From positions 1-36,662 of the forward strand of contig JALMLS010000475.1 in assembly GCA_038496445.1 (NCBI GenBank): DNA of 36,662 nucleotides, read 5' to 3'. Within the stretch, counting starts at the first letter, position 1. Each line of letters starts with the position of its first letter. A program made the position numbers and the translations under genes. The notes under the pieces are model-generated. The model saw only the letters and a program-made list of their open reading frames with translations, ran no database searches and was not told the DNA's origin. Below, in pieces: positions 10,673 through 22,200 of this stretch. This DNA is from Trichosphaerium sp. ATCC 40318 (lineage: Eukaryota > Discosea > Flabellinia > Trichosidae).

Positions 10673-11144
10673 CATGTGATACATCCTCATTCTTTATTGT
10701 TTATTTAACAATTTGGTTATGAATAAACCTGTTAGTTTTGTCATATAGTTGCCTTAACCTGTTGATAGTCGCTAGATCTTGTTTGAAGCAAACTATTAAG
10801 ACTTGAACAATGCGACAGTCTCTGACTTTCGTTTTTCGCTCTAAAAACATTGTTATCTTCCCACACAAAGATTTAGAAACGTTTATAACTATGTACGTGC
10901 TTCTTTTGGTACGTGAATGCAGTAGCAAAATGCTTTGACTTGAGATGGCGCTACTTTACTTACAGGTTAGATCTGGTAAAATATTCTAGTCGTGATGCCA
11001 TTAAAAAAGCACTTATACAATTTTTACTGTAAACTTTGTCAATGACTAGGAGCAAGCATCACTTCCAAAAACATTAACATCATGATGTCAGCCCTAGAAC
11101 AGATAAAAAAACAAAAAGCTCTTTAAATATTTATTGTGTTTGAT
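10673..11144. repeat. 3' flank shared by receptor copies
   Basis: This flank is repeated after copies 2 and 3 (about 23295-23650 and 30691-31150). On the minus strand it contains broken pieces that resemble the tail of the F-box gene (VFQEVLF-like segment near 23460), with no complete reading frame. The sequence GACTAGGAGCAAGCATCA near 11044 recurs near 31100, which marks the outer part of the duplicated unit. Confidence 0.5.
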
Positions 11145-13046
11145 GGAACTGACTCAGATTATCGATAGTTTTTGCTATTGATAATTTTTTTTTCACATAA
11201 CGCTGAAGGCATTTTTCCGGCCGTTTTGCCGTCTCTATTCTGAGAGCCGGCTTGGTATTATATACTTTCGGCTATTTGCCGGCAGTAAATAAAGAACGTA
11301 GGTAACAAAAACTGTAGTCTTTTATTGCCTCATCGTGTTGCTGGAAGTCACTATCTGAACTGTGATCGCTGCCAAAGTACTGATCTATGTCCTCAAGTTC
11401 TGTTTTGTCTATCGTTGGGATTGAGAGTACCACCTCGAGCAGCATGGGAAATCACTTTGTGATTCATAATTTGGGTAGTAAGTTGATGTGCTGTTGGGTC
11501 TGCTCTATCCCAGTGCTCTGTTGGTTTCTTTAGTCTCAAGGGCGACCAGTTATATATATTTGCAATGAATGAATCCCTTCTGTTGCCTTCATTGTATTTT
11601 GCTGGGTGCCGTCCTGTTCTTTTCTTCGGGCCTGCTGTAGTTTTTTTCTTCTTCAATCTCTTGTCTTTACCGTACCAGCAAGTTTATTGTACACTTTTCA
11701 AGGTGTTATTAACAGCACCAAGTGCATACATGCGTTGTTGCAGTTCTAGTTCAGATTGTGGCAGCCCTTTTGGGTTTGCAAGTGGCTTATTATAAAAGTT
11801 AAGTTGGCCTGATATGCAGCAATCCTTTGTTGATTAGCTACAAAATTCTTAGACAAAAAAAAACTACTTATGCGTTTTTACAGGGTTACGCTGAGTCTTC
11901 TCAATCTATGAATATGCACAAAAGAGATTGTACTGTGATTACCTGAACTCAACATCAATAAGTTTGTCAGTGATACGCCCTGCCATTATGTCAAGTTCTG
12001 TATGTTAAAAAAAATCATCAATAAATTTATAAATTTTTCAAATAGTTGGTTATGCAATGCTTGACAGGCATGTACACTACCAATTAAATAAGTTTTATTT
12101 GTAAAAAAACTATACGGACTTCAGTACTGCCAGCTGGAAATCAGGCAAGCTCCTTTTGGTTTATGGTAGTAGCATAAATTTATTTATTTTTCTACTTTGG
12201 TAACTTGTTACATTTCACGGCTTAGCATGTTATTTTCCCTTGAGAAATACCTTGCAAAGTCCCACAGATTCAGCGGGCATATTTCAAGGTTAATAGAAAT
12301 ACATTAGCTGTTACGCAAAAGCATTCTGAGCAAGCAGTTTCATACGTATAATTCGTATTGCAATTGGAAGTTGTAGCTAGTGGCGAAGTCGTTATAGGCA
12401 CAGGTAATGACCAGTATTTTGCAAATTTTTTACTTTTGAGGTTTCCTAGTACTTTTGTTGTGACAAATTCAACATTGAAAAAGTGATAAAGTTATAAATT
12501 TACATGCCTATCTACATTGCTGGATTCAAAAATATACGATATGATCCAAGTTACAAGAGCCATAGCCTGAATCTTGCCCACTGACCATTGTACTTGAGCC
12601 AACGCTGTTTCAAAAGTTGGAGTTACCTATTTACAGGCTTGTAAGTTGTACTAGCGACAAATTTGGCTAGTATTTTTAGAGCTAGTTTAGTGTTGTAAAG
12701 GTATTCTGCTACTCGGGTTGGTTGAACAACAAAAAACAGACATAGAAAACTATTCAGAGGGATGTATAACGTTGTATTGGTCCCCATAACTAGCAAACAG
12801 GATCAAAACACTAGAACTATTTCATTAAGTGCAAGGGCTTCAGGCTCCAAAGAATGACAGGGAGAACATGCTGTTCTCATGAATTGGGGGTAAGTTGGTA
12901 TAGTTACCGCATTCATTTACCTATTGTCGGTACTACAAGGCCGGCTGAATGACCGGCATCAACTAGCTTCCCGGCTTTGTGGTTCGTGGTCAAGTGAAAA
13001 AAAAATTTATCGATACAAAAGTTTATCGATAATCTGAGTCAATTCC
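11145..13046. mobile_element. 1.9-kb DNA transposon with ~50-bp terminal inverted repeats
   Basis: The left end GGAACTGACTCAGATTATCG and the inverse of the right end GGAATTGACTCAGATTATCG match, and the similarity continues for about 50 bp, ending in a long T run and CAC. GAT stands immediately outside both ends (11142-11144 and 13047-13049), a possible 3-bp target duplication. Subterminal GCCGGC motifs occur near both ends (11220-11285 and 12940-12975). Apart from a short minus-strand coding trace near 11393-11800, the interior (about 11800-12900) shows no gene. I cannot assign a superfamily. It is probably non-autonomous or decayed. Confidence 0.65.
11393..11812 (-). pseudogene. Unrecognised transposon-borne coding fragment
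   Basis: Two minus-strand pieces look coding. One encodes KPLANPKGLPQSELELQQ and RMYALGAVNNTLKS (about 11700-11800). The other encodes a basic stretch KKKKTTAGPKKRTGRHPAKY, then NRRDSF and AARGGTLNPNDR (about 11393-11656). They may be joined by a roughly 30-nt intron with a GTACAA donor. Both are inside the inverted-repeat element, so a DNA-binding or transposase-related origin is plausible, but I do not recognise a transposase signature. There is no clear start, and the frame ends at 11393. Confidence 0.4.
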
Positions 13047-13556
13047 GATATCAATTAGGGACGGTTTTTGTAAGCGGTTCACACCTTTCATATCAATGCT
13101 TTATCCTGTGTGAATGTACCTTTGGAATGAATGGCTCTATTGTTGTTAAGTTCTATATGTGGAATAAATTATTTACTTTTTTGGTGGTTAAGAACACATG
13201 GTGTCACAATAAATTTGTATGCGTTGTACCTGTAAGAACTAACAGAAGTTGCAAGATCTGTCAGATCTGACTAAACACGAAAACCAAAAGTCACAAACAG
13301 CAAAAAGTTGCAAAGATTAGCAAACTTGAATGATACGGACAATATCTTAAGGCAATAAAAAATACAATGTCAAAGTCACATTTTTGCGTAAAATCAATGA
13401 AAAGAAAAGTCATATTGAGTCATCAAGCTAACTTATTTGTCACATTACCAGTAACCTATTACTAAATGCCTAGTCAACATCAAATGGCAAAACAAAGAAA
13501 GATATCTTAAATACACACCATTGTAGCCTGTACGAAATAGATAGGCGCAGCCAGAA
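13047..13556. other. Intergenic stretch with a partial AGATCT-type repeat
   Basis: No gene is visible. Positions 13250-13355 resemble the right end of the 742-bp MITE: an AGATCTGTCAGATCTGA palindrome, then AACTTGAATGATACGGACAATA. This is probably a diverged or truncated relative. Confidence 0.4.
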
Positions 13557-13924
13557 ATGAGTGTAACAGACGTCTATTACCAATAGAGCTTCAGCTAGAT
13601 ATTATGTGCCAGTTCGAGTGGAAACATGGTAAACAAGAAGGGTTCAAGTATTGGTATGACAATGGCCAATTATTCGAATAGTGTTATTCCATTAATGGTA
13701 AATTTGATGTAGAGTTTAAAGTTTGGCATAAGAACAGGGTATTGAATGAGTTGTGTTACTTTGTTAATGACAAAAAAGATGGAGAATACAAATGTTGGTA
13801 CAAAAATGGTCAATTGGAGGAGCAATACTACTTTGTCAATGGCATACGACATGGAGAATACAAGAGTTGGTTTGAAAATGGCCAACTGAAGGACCATTGC
13901 TATTTTATCAAACAACAAGATTAG
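13557..13924 (+). pseudogene. F-box/MORN-repeat protein pseudogene of giant-virus type
   Basis: The translation shows at least four copies of a MORN-variant repeat with the core G-(E/F)-YK-x-W(Y/F)-x-NGQL, each about 24 residues, for example near 13640, 13780 and 13860. Just upstream a different frame encodes LLPIELQLDIM, an F-box-like start. F-box plus this MORN variant is the layout typical of marseillevirus and mimivirus paralog families. The copy is dead: an in-frame TAG lies at 13679-13681, and a small frameshift separates the ATG at 13557 from the F-box segment. It suggests transfer from a large DNA virus of protists, or a cellular relative of such genes. I see no other viral gene nearby. 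Confidence 0.6.
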
Positions 13925-14243
13925 TAATACTTTATGAATGAACAACAACTTCAACTAGCTGTACATAAAGTGTTATCTGTGTCTGTAATTCTTTATGTGT
14001 AATACAATCATACTGATATCAATGCCAATGAAATGACAAGACTGTTTCAATAGAAGCTACTCTTGGTATTAATGAAGGATGGAAGGGATTATTCTCAAGG
14101 ATTTATTACACTCATAGCATTGTAGAAAAAGAATAAAAAAAGAAAAAAAAAATCATTGTTTCGAAAGTAACAAATTTTTAATGTGGATTAGGGTTCATTG
14201 TCTTCTTTTTCTTCATCTGAACTATTTGTTATTTCTTCCTCCA

Positions 14244-15903
14244 TTACCTTTCTTTTCCTCTTTCCTGTGCCTTCATTGTTATCGCTTTTACTCCTTCTAT
14301 CTCTGCAAATGGATCACAACCTGACCACCCTTCAAAATCACCCTCTTTTTACTTATTTTATGAATTTTTTTCTTATCAGCCTGGTTGATGTTATCACTGA
14401 CACCGAAGCCTGATAAGCTGCCAAAGCCAGGGCCTTGATTACTGCCAAAGATTCCAGAAGTATTAACAAAGCCACTACTGGTGTTACCAAAGCCACTAGA
14501 GCTACTATTACCGAAACCTAGCAGAAAAAAATATTAGTTGATACAAGCACCTTTACAAAAAAAAATCTCATATCCTTAGAGGACTGAAAGTAACACTAAA
14601 CGACAAGTGTGATACATGCTCCCTCCATGAATATAACTTTGTAGAGAGAAGTAAGGATAACAACAATCATGCTACCCCATCCTCGAGAGCTACCAAAAGA
14701 AGTGTTTCCAAATGATGAAGAGCCACCAAACATACCAGACGAGTTTCCAAAACCAGTGGTATTGCCAAAGCCGCTTGTATAACCAACTACAGAGCTTGTA
14801 GAGCCCATACCGTCCTCATTTTTCTGTAATTGGTAGTGTTCCCATCGCAGTTCTTCATGAGACTTTGTATTGAATTGTGGTGAGAAAGAGATGGATTGCA
14901 TGTTTACTTTTTGATTCATGTCTGTCCATTTAGTGTCTTTTTGAAATAAAAAATTACAAGAACCAAAGCAATAACAGCAAAAAAAAAAAAAAGGCAATGA
15001 CTTCAGACAAAATTTTAGCACTACTTAAGTACGAATGCGCATCACTAACAATCAGTTGGTTTGTTTACTCACTTAAGAACTTGGCTCCCTTGTGCCTCTT
15101 TTTCCATTGTTATCGCTGCCTCCCATCCACTGTTATAGTTGTTGAAGTAGCCAAAACTGCCTCCTGATTTATTAAAGCCACCTGAGCTGTTACCGCCAAA
15201 ATCAATGTTACTGTTATTGGTACCGGTCATGTTATTGCCTAAGATTGCAGAAAATTACTCAAAAAGGTCAAATACTCAATAAAAAAACACTTTTATGACA
15301 TTGTTGTTTTTAGGTAACTGTTTAAATGTGGGCATTCTTAATTGAATAAACAGGTACCTTTAGCTCCTCTCAAATACGCAGCTAGGTCATCTAATCCAAA
15401 GTAAAAAGCTTCTTGTACCATAGAGGATATGCCTATTGTACTAGGCACATCCAATATACCATCTCGGAGGTAATTCAATATGAACTCTACATGTGACAAA
15501 ATAAGAAAAAAGACGGAATAGCAGGAACCATACCAAATCGCTCTGGCGATCTATCAATAAACATGCCATCGCCGTCATCTTTAACTTCGTGTCTTCCAGA
15601 AAACGTAGCACCAAGCATGGAGTGCGGATATCTTGTGAGTGTTGACTTTGTCGTCTCGAACCTAGTTCAATAAATCATACGACGATCATGATTTTTTTGC
15701 AACTTTTAGTAATACCTTCTGCCACCAACGTTAAGAAAACGTTTTTTCTTGTGCTTGTTACAATTATGACGCCACTAATACCACAACATCTACAGGATGT
15801 TTGTAGATGATATTAAAATTTTCAAGTGCTACAAGTACGTGCATACCTCTGGGTGCTTCAGGAATACTTGCCTAAATGGCACTATTTGTTGGTGTAGGTA
15901 CAT
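14244..15903 (-). CDS. KCTD-type BTB protein with Gle2-binding (GLEBS-like) motif and FG-rich tail
   Basis: The ATG at 15903 opens MYLHQQIVPFRQ. Exons at 15847-15903, 15716-15774, 15534-15661 and 15358-15486 give NVGGRRFETTKSTLTRYP, HSMLGATFSG, DGDGMFIDRSPERFEFIL and NYLRDGILDVP, then EAFYFGLDDLAAYL. This is a complete T1/KCTD BTB domain. Such domains tetramerise or pentamerise and often recruit Cul3. After a Gly/Asn-rich exon (15131-15238), the exon 14676-14936 encodes SISFSPQF and KSHEELRWEHYQL, the Nup98/Nup116 Gle2-binding pattern. FG repeats follow (GFGN, FGGSS, GIFGSN; to 14404), then DFEGWSGCDPF and a basic end (stop 14244). The link between 15131 and 14936 is uncertain: it needs a 46-nt intron and a 12-nt exon, or two single-base errors. 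A later frame (NSSDEEKEDNEP, stop 14188) is an alternative C-terminus. Confidence 0.7.
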
Positions 15904-16154
15904 TTTATTTTACACAAAAAAAGTTGGAAATTGTCAAAAATGATTGTTACCATCAACCTTGAGCGTTACAAAGTATTAGTTTTTACATAGGCGAGTTGTC
16001 CCTGAAAGATAGAACTGATATTGTTGTTAAAACACTATCCAAAACACAATAAACAGTTATCAAGAACAAATCTGGTATGATTGGATTATTATAGCGTCAA
16101 CAGCGCTTACAATCACAACTGTAGTCAATATTATAACTCACACATTTTTCTTAG
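15904..16154. other. Short divergent intergenic region or missing 5' exons
   Basis: The BTB gene (minus) and the STAND fragment (plus) diverge from here. I find no convincing upstream STAND exon: a P-loop, Walker B or the NPLYL segment that normally precedes ELRVFG would be expected. Either this is a promoter region and the STAND piece is a relic, or exons lie here that I cannot recognise. Confidence 0.35.
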
Positions 16155-17285
16155 AACTTGATGTCGCTTGTAAAGAGCTGAGGATTTTTGGCATTTTCGA
16201 AAAACTGAAGCAAAAGATTCAACGCTTAGGTCAGACGTAAGTAATCTTTCTTTCATGTATTTTTGGTGTGACTAGCTAGTACTTATTCGTATTTATAGTC
16301 TACCTGAGGTTCTTGCCTAACGTAGATAACACTACACTCTATAATGTCAAACTAGCCAATTATTTTATGAAAATAGTATATCCAAAAGGAGATTTCTCTT
16401 TTGCATCAGAAGACAGTGATGTAGAAGTTCAACACAGAGGTTTTTACTTTCACGACTTTACTATTTCCTTGTAACACTTTTTCTTAGCGATTACTGAACT
16501 TCCTTACCATCTAATCCATGCGAAAAAGTATGACGCTCTCACTAAAACATTAACAAACCTTAACTATATCCACAGAAAGTGTAAGATTGGACATACAAGT
16601 AGCACTAGCCACTTAACAAAAACTAACCCATGTGAAAACAAAAGACTTTTGGCTTGATTTCAGATTACAATAGAATTCAAGATGTATCTTCTTCTAAAAG
16701 TGATACAAGGCTTGATAAAGTTACTACTGAAGTTATGGAATTCAAAAAATTCTTACGCTCAAAAGCTTACGAAATCCATGAAGATCCAAAAGGTAACTTA
16801 AACAAAAACTTAATCATTTTTTTCTTTTAAAAGTGTTCATTCAAATGGCTCTCAATCAGAACGAAATGCCAAAGGTCAGCAACCAAGCAAAGTGTATCAT
16901 AGCAAAGAAGCCAAAAGTACATTACATGGAATGGCTCAATCGCCCTCAAGCCCCATCAAAGGTAAGCCTGATAAACCGTCCATTTGGTTTTCTAACAACA
17001 ACAATCCCTAGGGTGCTTCAATGGTTATCGCAGGAACTTCTGACGTTAATGATTGCGTATACTCTCCTGATGGATCAAAGGTATTGATTGCGCACAAAGC
17101 AGGAACAGTATGCGTGTGGTCATCAAAGACAGGTACATAAACTTTCAATAATTTGACTGGTGCTAAAAACCAAAGGCGAACAAGTTGTTAGCTTTCCAAG
17201 CCATAAGGACCGTGTAAATTCTAGATTTACGAGAGATGCCGCTTTCTTTGCTTCTGTTGGCGGAGATGGTTTAGCAGTGCTATAG
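16155..17285 (+). pseudogene. STAND (NACHT-type) NTPase-WD40 gene fragment, truncated at both ends
   Basis: Seven exons join in frame: 16155-16236, 16309-16439, 16488-16598, 16664-16792, 16834-16961, 17012-17132 and 17176-17285. They encode KELRIFGIFEKLKQKI (the ELRVFG motif that ends the NTPase region), LANYF, ITELPYHLIHAKKYDAL, a linker with EFKKFLRSKAY, ALNQNE and MEWLNRPQAP, and then the first two WD repeats (VNDCVYSPDGSKVLIAHKAG, VCVWSSKTG, FPSHKDRVNSRFTRDAAFFA). This order is that of NACHT/APAF1-like WD40 proteins, which assemble into signalling platforms. The P-loop half is absent and the frame stops at 17285 inside a WD repeat. A further WD-like stretch, DSVTMQTIGSVKV, continues in a shifted frame to about 17394. 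Exons and splice sites are otherwise well kept, so decay is recent. Confidence 0.7.
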
Positions 17286-17394
17286 ATTCTGTTACGATGC
17301 AAACAATAGGAAGTGTAAAAGTTTGCAACGGATGGAAAAAACTAGAACGCTTACATATTATTGCAACACCACATGTTTTTAACCATTATTTTAT

Positions 17395-18180
17395 TTGGTG
17401 CATAGTGTAGTTCTGTTAATGTCTTTGAGGTCCAACAGGTGTCTTCTATACTCTAAAACAGATTATGTTAATACCGTGCGCTCAACGCAAGATACTTTGG
17501 AAGCGCTTGTAATTTTCTTTGAGGTTTTAACAGTTTTCTCGCGGTTAATACTCCTCTTTACGCCTGAATGTGCCACTATTCGCGCCTGGTGCTAGTAAAT
17601 TAACATGTAACAAAGCAGTATTAAATTGTAACCGTTGTTTATTGCTCCTTGGGGTGATCAGTAATGAGCATGTCAGTTCTTGCAAGATCTATCAAAACTT
17701 ACAACATCTGCCGGAACTTGCAAGAACTAGCAGAAGTGACAAGATCTGACAGATCTGTTAGTTCTTGCAAGACCTTACACTTTGATACTTCTGCCAAACC
17801 TGTTGCAAACTTGAATGATGCAGACAATACACAGTGCGTCTACATAAAATAATGTGATCGTCTTGCCAAGGTCTTTGAAACTTACATTAAAAATGTGTTT
17901 ATCACTTAAGGGTGTAAGTGTAAGTTGTACTATGATAGGCAGCATTGCGATTAATGGCACACAATAGTTCACATTGTGATAGATCTACACCATTTGACAA
18001 AAGTGTCAGACTTTGCTAGATCTGCTAAAAGTACTAGAAACTCACTTTCTAGAAAATATTAGTAAAACTTGAATGACATAGACAATAGTCCACTTTTAAC
18101 AACACTCTGAGCGCTGTTGGTTCTGATATGCAAACATGTTTGAAAACTGTGAGAAACTTTTCGAAAAAAATTCAGACTGT
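17395..18180. repeat. AGATCT-rich repeat cluster related to the copy 1 MITE
   Basis: No gene is visible. Two blocks end in CTTGAATGA...AGACAATA (about 17810-17830 and 18068-18086), like the right end of the 742-bp element. The second block also shares its internal CACATTGTGATAGATCTACACCATTTGAC sequence in shorter matches. Palindromic AGATCTGACAGATCT motifs and TTGCAAGA direct repeats lie at 17670-17775. It looks like nested, diverged MITE copies. Confidence 0.5.
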
Positions 18181-18480
18181 TATGTAATTAACACAAGTGC
18201 GCTGTAGTGTTTTAAGTACAAATATACGCGATATCAGTGTGCTATTGATAGCCACTAAGACGTTGTCTTGTCTCCCAAACAATCCGTACTAGTTGCCTAG
18301 CTGGCGCATGGTTATTCTAACAATGATATTTTTGTGTTTTTGAGAAGAGGACTTCCTGAAAGACTTGAACAATGCGACGTTGATTTAACAAGATACAATT
18401 GTATCCAACGTGATAGTGTATAATGTTGGATAATAATCTACAACTTTGAGAGACGTTAAATCGATCGGAACCATCCACAA
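18181..18480 (-). pseudogene. F-box/LRR-like gene remnant upstream of receptor copy 2
   Basis: The reverse complement matches the 4448-4992 gene: the SQSCR-like part near 18440, the VFQEVLF part near 18350 and the HKTLQR part near 18210. Large pieces are deleted, including the N-terminal basic stretch. It has no usable reading frame. Confidence 0.5.
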
Positions 18481-19083
18481 AACTCAAAAATCACATGAAG
18501 TTTAAACTAAGCCTTCAACGTTTACCAATATGCGTGTAGGTGCTACTCAAACCAAAGAAGAAGATAACACACTAAAAGGGAATAAAAAAGAGTACAAGCA
18601 TAAAGAAACTACCTTATATTAATAGCATAGTTGACTCAAACATTTACGTTTGCTGTGGTGTCAAAAACTGTTTGCCATGTTTTAGAAAAAATCATGTGTA
18701 ATTAAAAAACGCGTTAACTATTACTCCGACAAAACCAAACCGCGTAATGGTATGAATTGCGCGTACTTTAAACTTTTTTGAAAATAAATCTTGTAACATC
18801 TGACAAAGAATTTTCAAGTCACAAAAAGGTACATGCTGGTGACAGCTAATGTACAGTATAGTTTTAGGGCGTGTGATGACAATATCCTGCCAAGTCAGCA
18901 AGAGGTCCGCTGTTGTTGAAAGAAACAACCTCTAGGCAACCTCTTGTAACTACTGTACCAAAATTTTTGTTTATTGGAACAGTTTTTGTGCCCCACGAAA
19001 AGAATGAAATTTCTTACCTCAAACAGATATTTAATATTTTGTTTTCTTCTGGTATGTTATACATTATTTGAAAAGGCAGCATG

Positions 19084-19125
19084 CTTCGAACTATACTTCG
19101 AACAAAATATCGAACTGGTTCGAAC
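19084..19125 (+). promoter_or_regulatory. TTCGAAC-motif cluster upstream of receptor copy 2
   Basis: The same four TCGAAC repeats as before copy 1 end about 95 bp before the ATG. Confidence 0.35.
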
Positions 19126-19218
19126 CGTTTTTTGTGTATGTGAATACTAACGAAGTATTGTGTATCACAATTATTTTGCAGTGTTGTGCAGTATCCTTTG
19201 TAACTATTTCCAAAAGAT

Positions 19219-22200
19219 ATGGCAACACGTTACTTTCCATTATTCATATTAGCGGCAATGGTATCTCTTCACCAATGTGCAGTACTTCATGTGGCCACCA
19301 ACGGTAAGGATTAATTTAATTCCTTGTTCAGCAGAGGGTGTATTAACGGTACTATTGTAGGTATAGATGATGGCGACTGTAGTCGTTTGAACCCATGTAA
19401 ATCCTTGAGATATGCCTTGTTTTCTGAGGCGATATCTGATGACGTGATAAAGCTTGGCGCTGGAGTGTATGCGGGTACGACAGAACAGTTTTCAATAAGT
19501 ATTGAATAGTTTTGTACAAGGCTACAGTAATACCAACCTCACGTGGGGTGTTCTGAATCTGTCCAAAATTACGATTGAAGGTACGTTTATGGTTTTAGCT
19601 CAACGCACTAAATCACTAAGCTTTTGTTATTAAAACGCGTGGTAGGAAGCGGTGATTTAGAAACTATTATTGATGGTGTAGATACCAATTACTTTATGAA
19701 TGTAACGACTTTTGGTATTAATATTACACTCTCAAACCTTGTAATTCAACAGATGGCGTGTCCTCGGTTTAACGTACAACATACAATTACCGCTGAGTTT
19801 AACAATATTAAAACCCTCTTTAGTGTGACGACGACTATGATATCGCTTCGGTAGTTCAAATACGAGGTGGGCACGTTGACATTAGGTACAGCCTGCAAAC
19901 AATTAAGCTCTTGTTTTTGTCTTTTTTGAGGAATTATTTGGTTTGAGTAGTTACTGTTATTGCGTTTTTTCACGTGTATTTCTCGTAGAGACATTTTTTT
20001 TCATCCTACTCTAGTATCCATCACAATAAGTCTATTCTAACTGGTACTATTGTAGGGACTGTCTTTTTCGTCGAAACAAATGCCACAACTACAACGCATG
20101 TTACATACGAACTAGTAACATAATACAAAACCAAGGAGGCTCTATGTTACTGAAAGGGTAGGAGGATATTTGAACTTGTAGTTTTACTGATAACGCTTTA
20201 GAGTACATTTTGAAAGAAATTTAGGCAGCGTTAGCATTATCAACTCATCACTAGTTGTTGAAAGTTCAGTCTTCAAACATGGATCCCGAGGTGCCGCTTC
20301 CAAAACAAATTGTTGCTTACTGCTACAGGGTATATTTACGGGGAAGGAAAATTGAACGTGATTGTAAAGAATAGCAGCTTTTTATTTGGTTCAAGTGGCT
20401 ATGGAGGAGGCATCTGTAGGTTACCACGTTTTTTTAGAGTTAATTGTGTCTAGCAATTATATCATCTCAAAGCCACATATCAACTGCGCACATTTCAGAT
20501 TCTAAATTTACAAACAACTTTGGTGAGATACTGGTGCTTGCTAATGTAGACGCCTCAATACAAGACTGCACTTTCAGGTAAAATAAATGAACGTACAGTG
20601 CTAATGCGATTGTAGTAATAACATTGCTGGTGGAGTTTACAGCCTTGATGGCTATTTCTCAATGCGAGGCTGCACTCTTAGGTAAAATAAATGATCTATA
20701 GCGCTGATGCAGTTGTAGTAATAACATCGCTCGAGTTGGAGTACTAACACTGCATATAAAAAATGCTAAAGTAGAAAATAACATATTCAAGAACAATACT
20801 GGATCAGGCACTACCATATATTGCCATAATATACGCTGATAGAATCTAGCTATCTCAATCGATAGTGGTTTTGGAAATTACATAGAAACTAACGGATATT
20901 TTAAAAACATTACAGAAGTTTCAAACAATACGTTCGAAAATACCAATCCAGATGATTTTGATGACTTGTTCCCACAGATTACTGGAGGTACCTTTTTCTA
21001 TTTGTAGCTGTATTAATGACATATCACTCAGGTAATGCGTTTAGCACACTGCGTGTAGCACAGGTTTGGATCAAAGAGCAATCAGACACTGTTGAACATC
21101 TGGTCATAGAAAACGGCTTTTTGAATTTTTCAAAGGATGGAGTGTTGGAAGTGTATTCGAGTTTTAATGCTGAAAGTGGACGAATTTATGTACTGTTGTT
21201 GAAACAAAAACAATGCACTGTTTAACTCGTAAATTTAGGGAACGTCTTCTAACCTTGAGAAACAGCTCATACTCAAACGCAATTGCGCCTCCTCAGTTAC
21301 TGGCACAATATTTGACTCCATAGGAATAGAAAACAAAGGTACATGTCTTAGTTGAAAGATCACGTGATTAACCTTATAAAAATAGGATCAATGAGTTTAC
21401 ATACTTTATTATTAAGTAGCATAATATATATTCCTCATACTACTATTGTTAACCTCGAATATGCTACTTTTAGAATTGCACCAGAGATGTTTGTTCATGG
21501 GCAAGAAAGTCATTTGAAAATGCTTCAAAACTCGGCACTAGTTGTTGACGTAAGTGTATGGTTGTATCAACTTGCTTACGAATGTGTAGGGACGTGTAGG
21601 TCTAAAATCTACAAATGTTATTATTAGCCCTCAAAGTAGGTTCAGTATTATTTTGGGCAAGTCTTATTTGGCCATCACTGAATCAAATATTACTATTCGT
21701 AAGTTTGTAATTGTTTACAGCCTTTCGATTAATGTGTGTTTAGTGGGTACACTGTTCATATCAATACCTGCTTCAACACATGTTCGACCGTTTGACATGT
21801 TCCCTTTGATTGAATTCTCTCAAGGGTCAAGTGTTATATTCAATGGAACCATGGTTGTTGACCACCAGTACAGTACTTTTCCATTTTCGACAGCATTTGT
21901 ATTTTCAAATAGTTCTGTGTCAATTCAAATAATGGAAAGAGAACAAACCTTAAGAGTTTGGAGGTGGAGTGATGCTACAACTATAATAGGCATATCAATT
22001 GGGTGCTTTGGATTGCTTTTAACTCTGTTTGTAGTCACTGTTGTATTCTACTTTTGGTATGTTGTTAAAAAATCATATCTTCAAGAGCTCTATCTAACGG
22101 TTGAATAGGAAATCTTCACCAATATTGAGGGCATCAACACCAGAACTACTTGTGGTTATTCTCGTTGGTATCTGCTTGTTGTATTGTGGCACAATTGTTT

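Noticed and set aside
12000-12900. Possible gene inside the inverted-repeat transposon
   Set aside because: No frame of useful length on either strand and no exon pattern that I could follow.
14188-14343. Separate Nup98 gene at the FG-repeat exons
   Set aside because: The exons splice in phase to the BTB part upstream and no autoproteolytic Nup98 domain is present, so a single BTB-GLEBS-FG gene fits better, though not with certainty.
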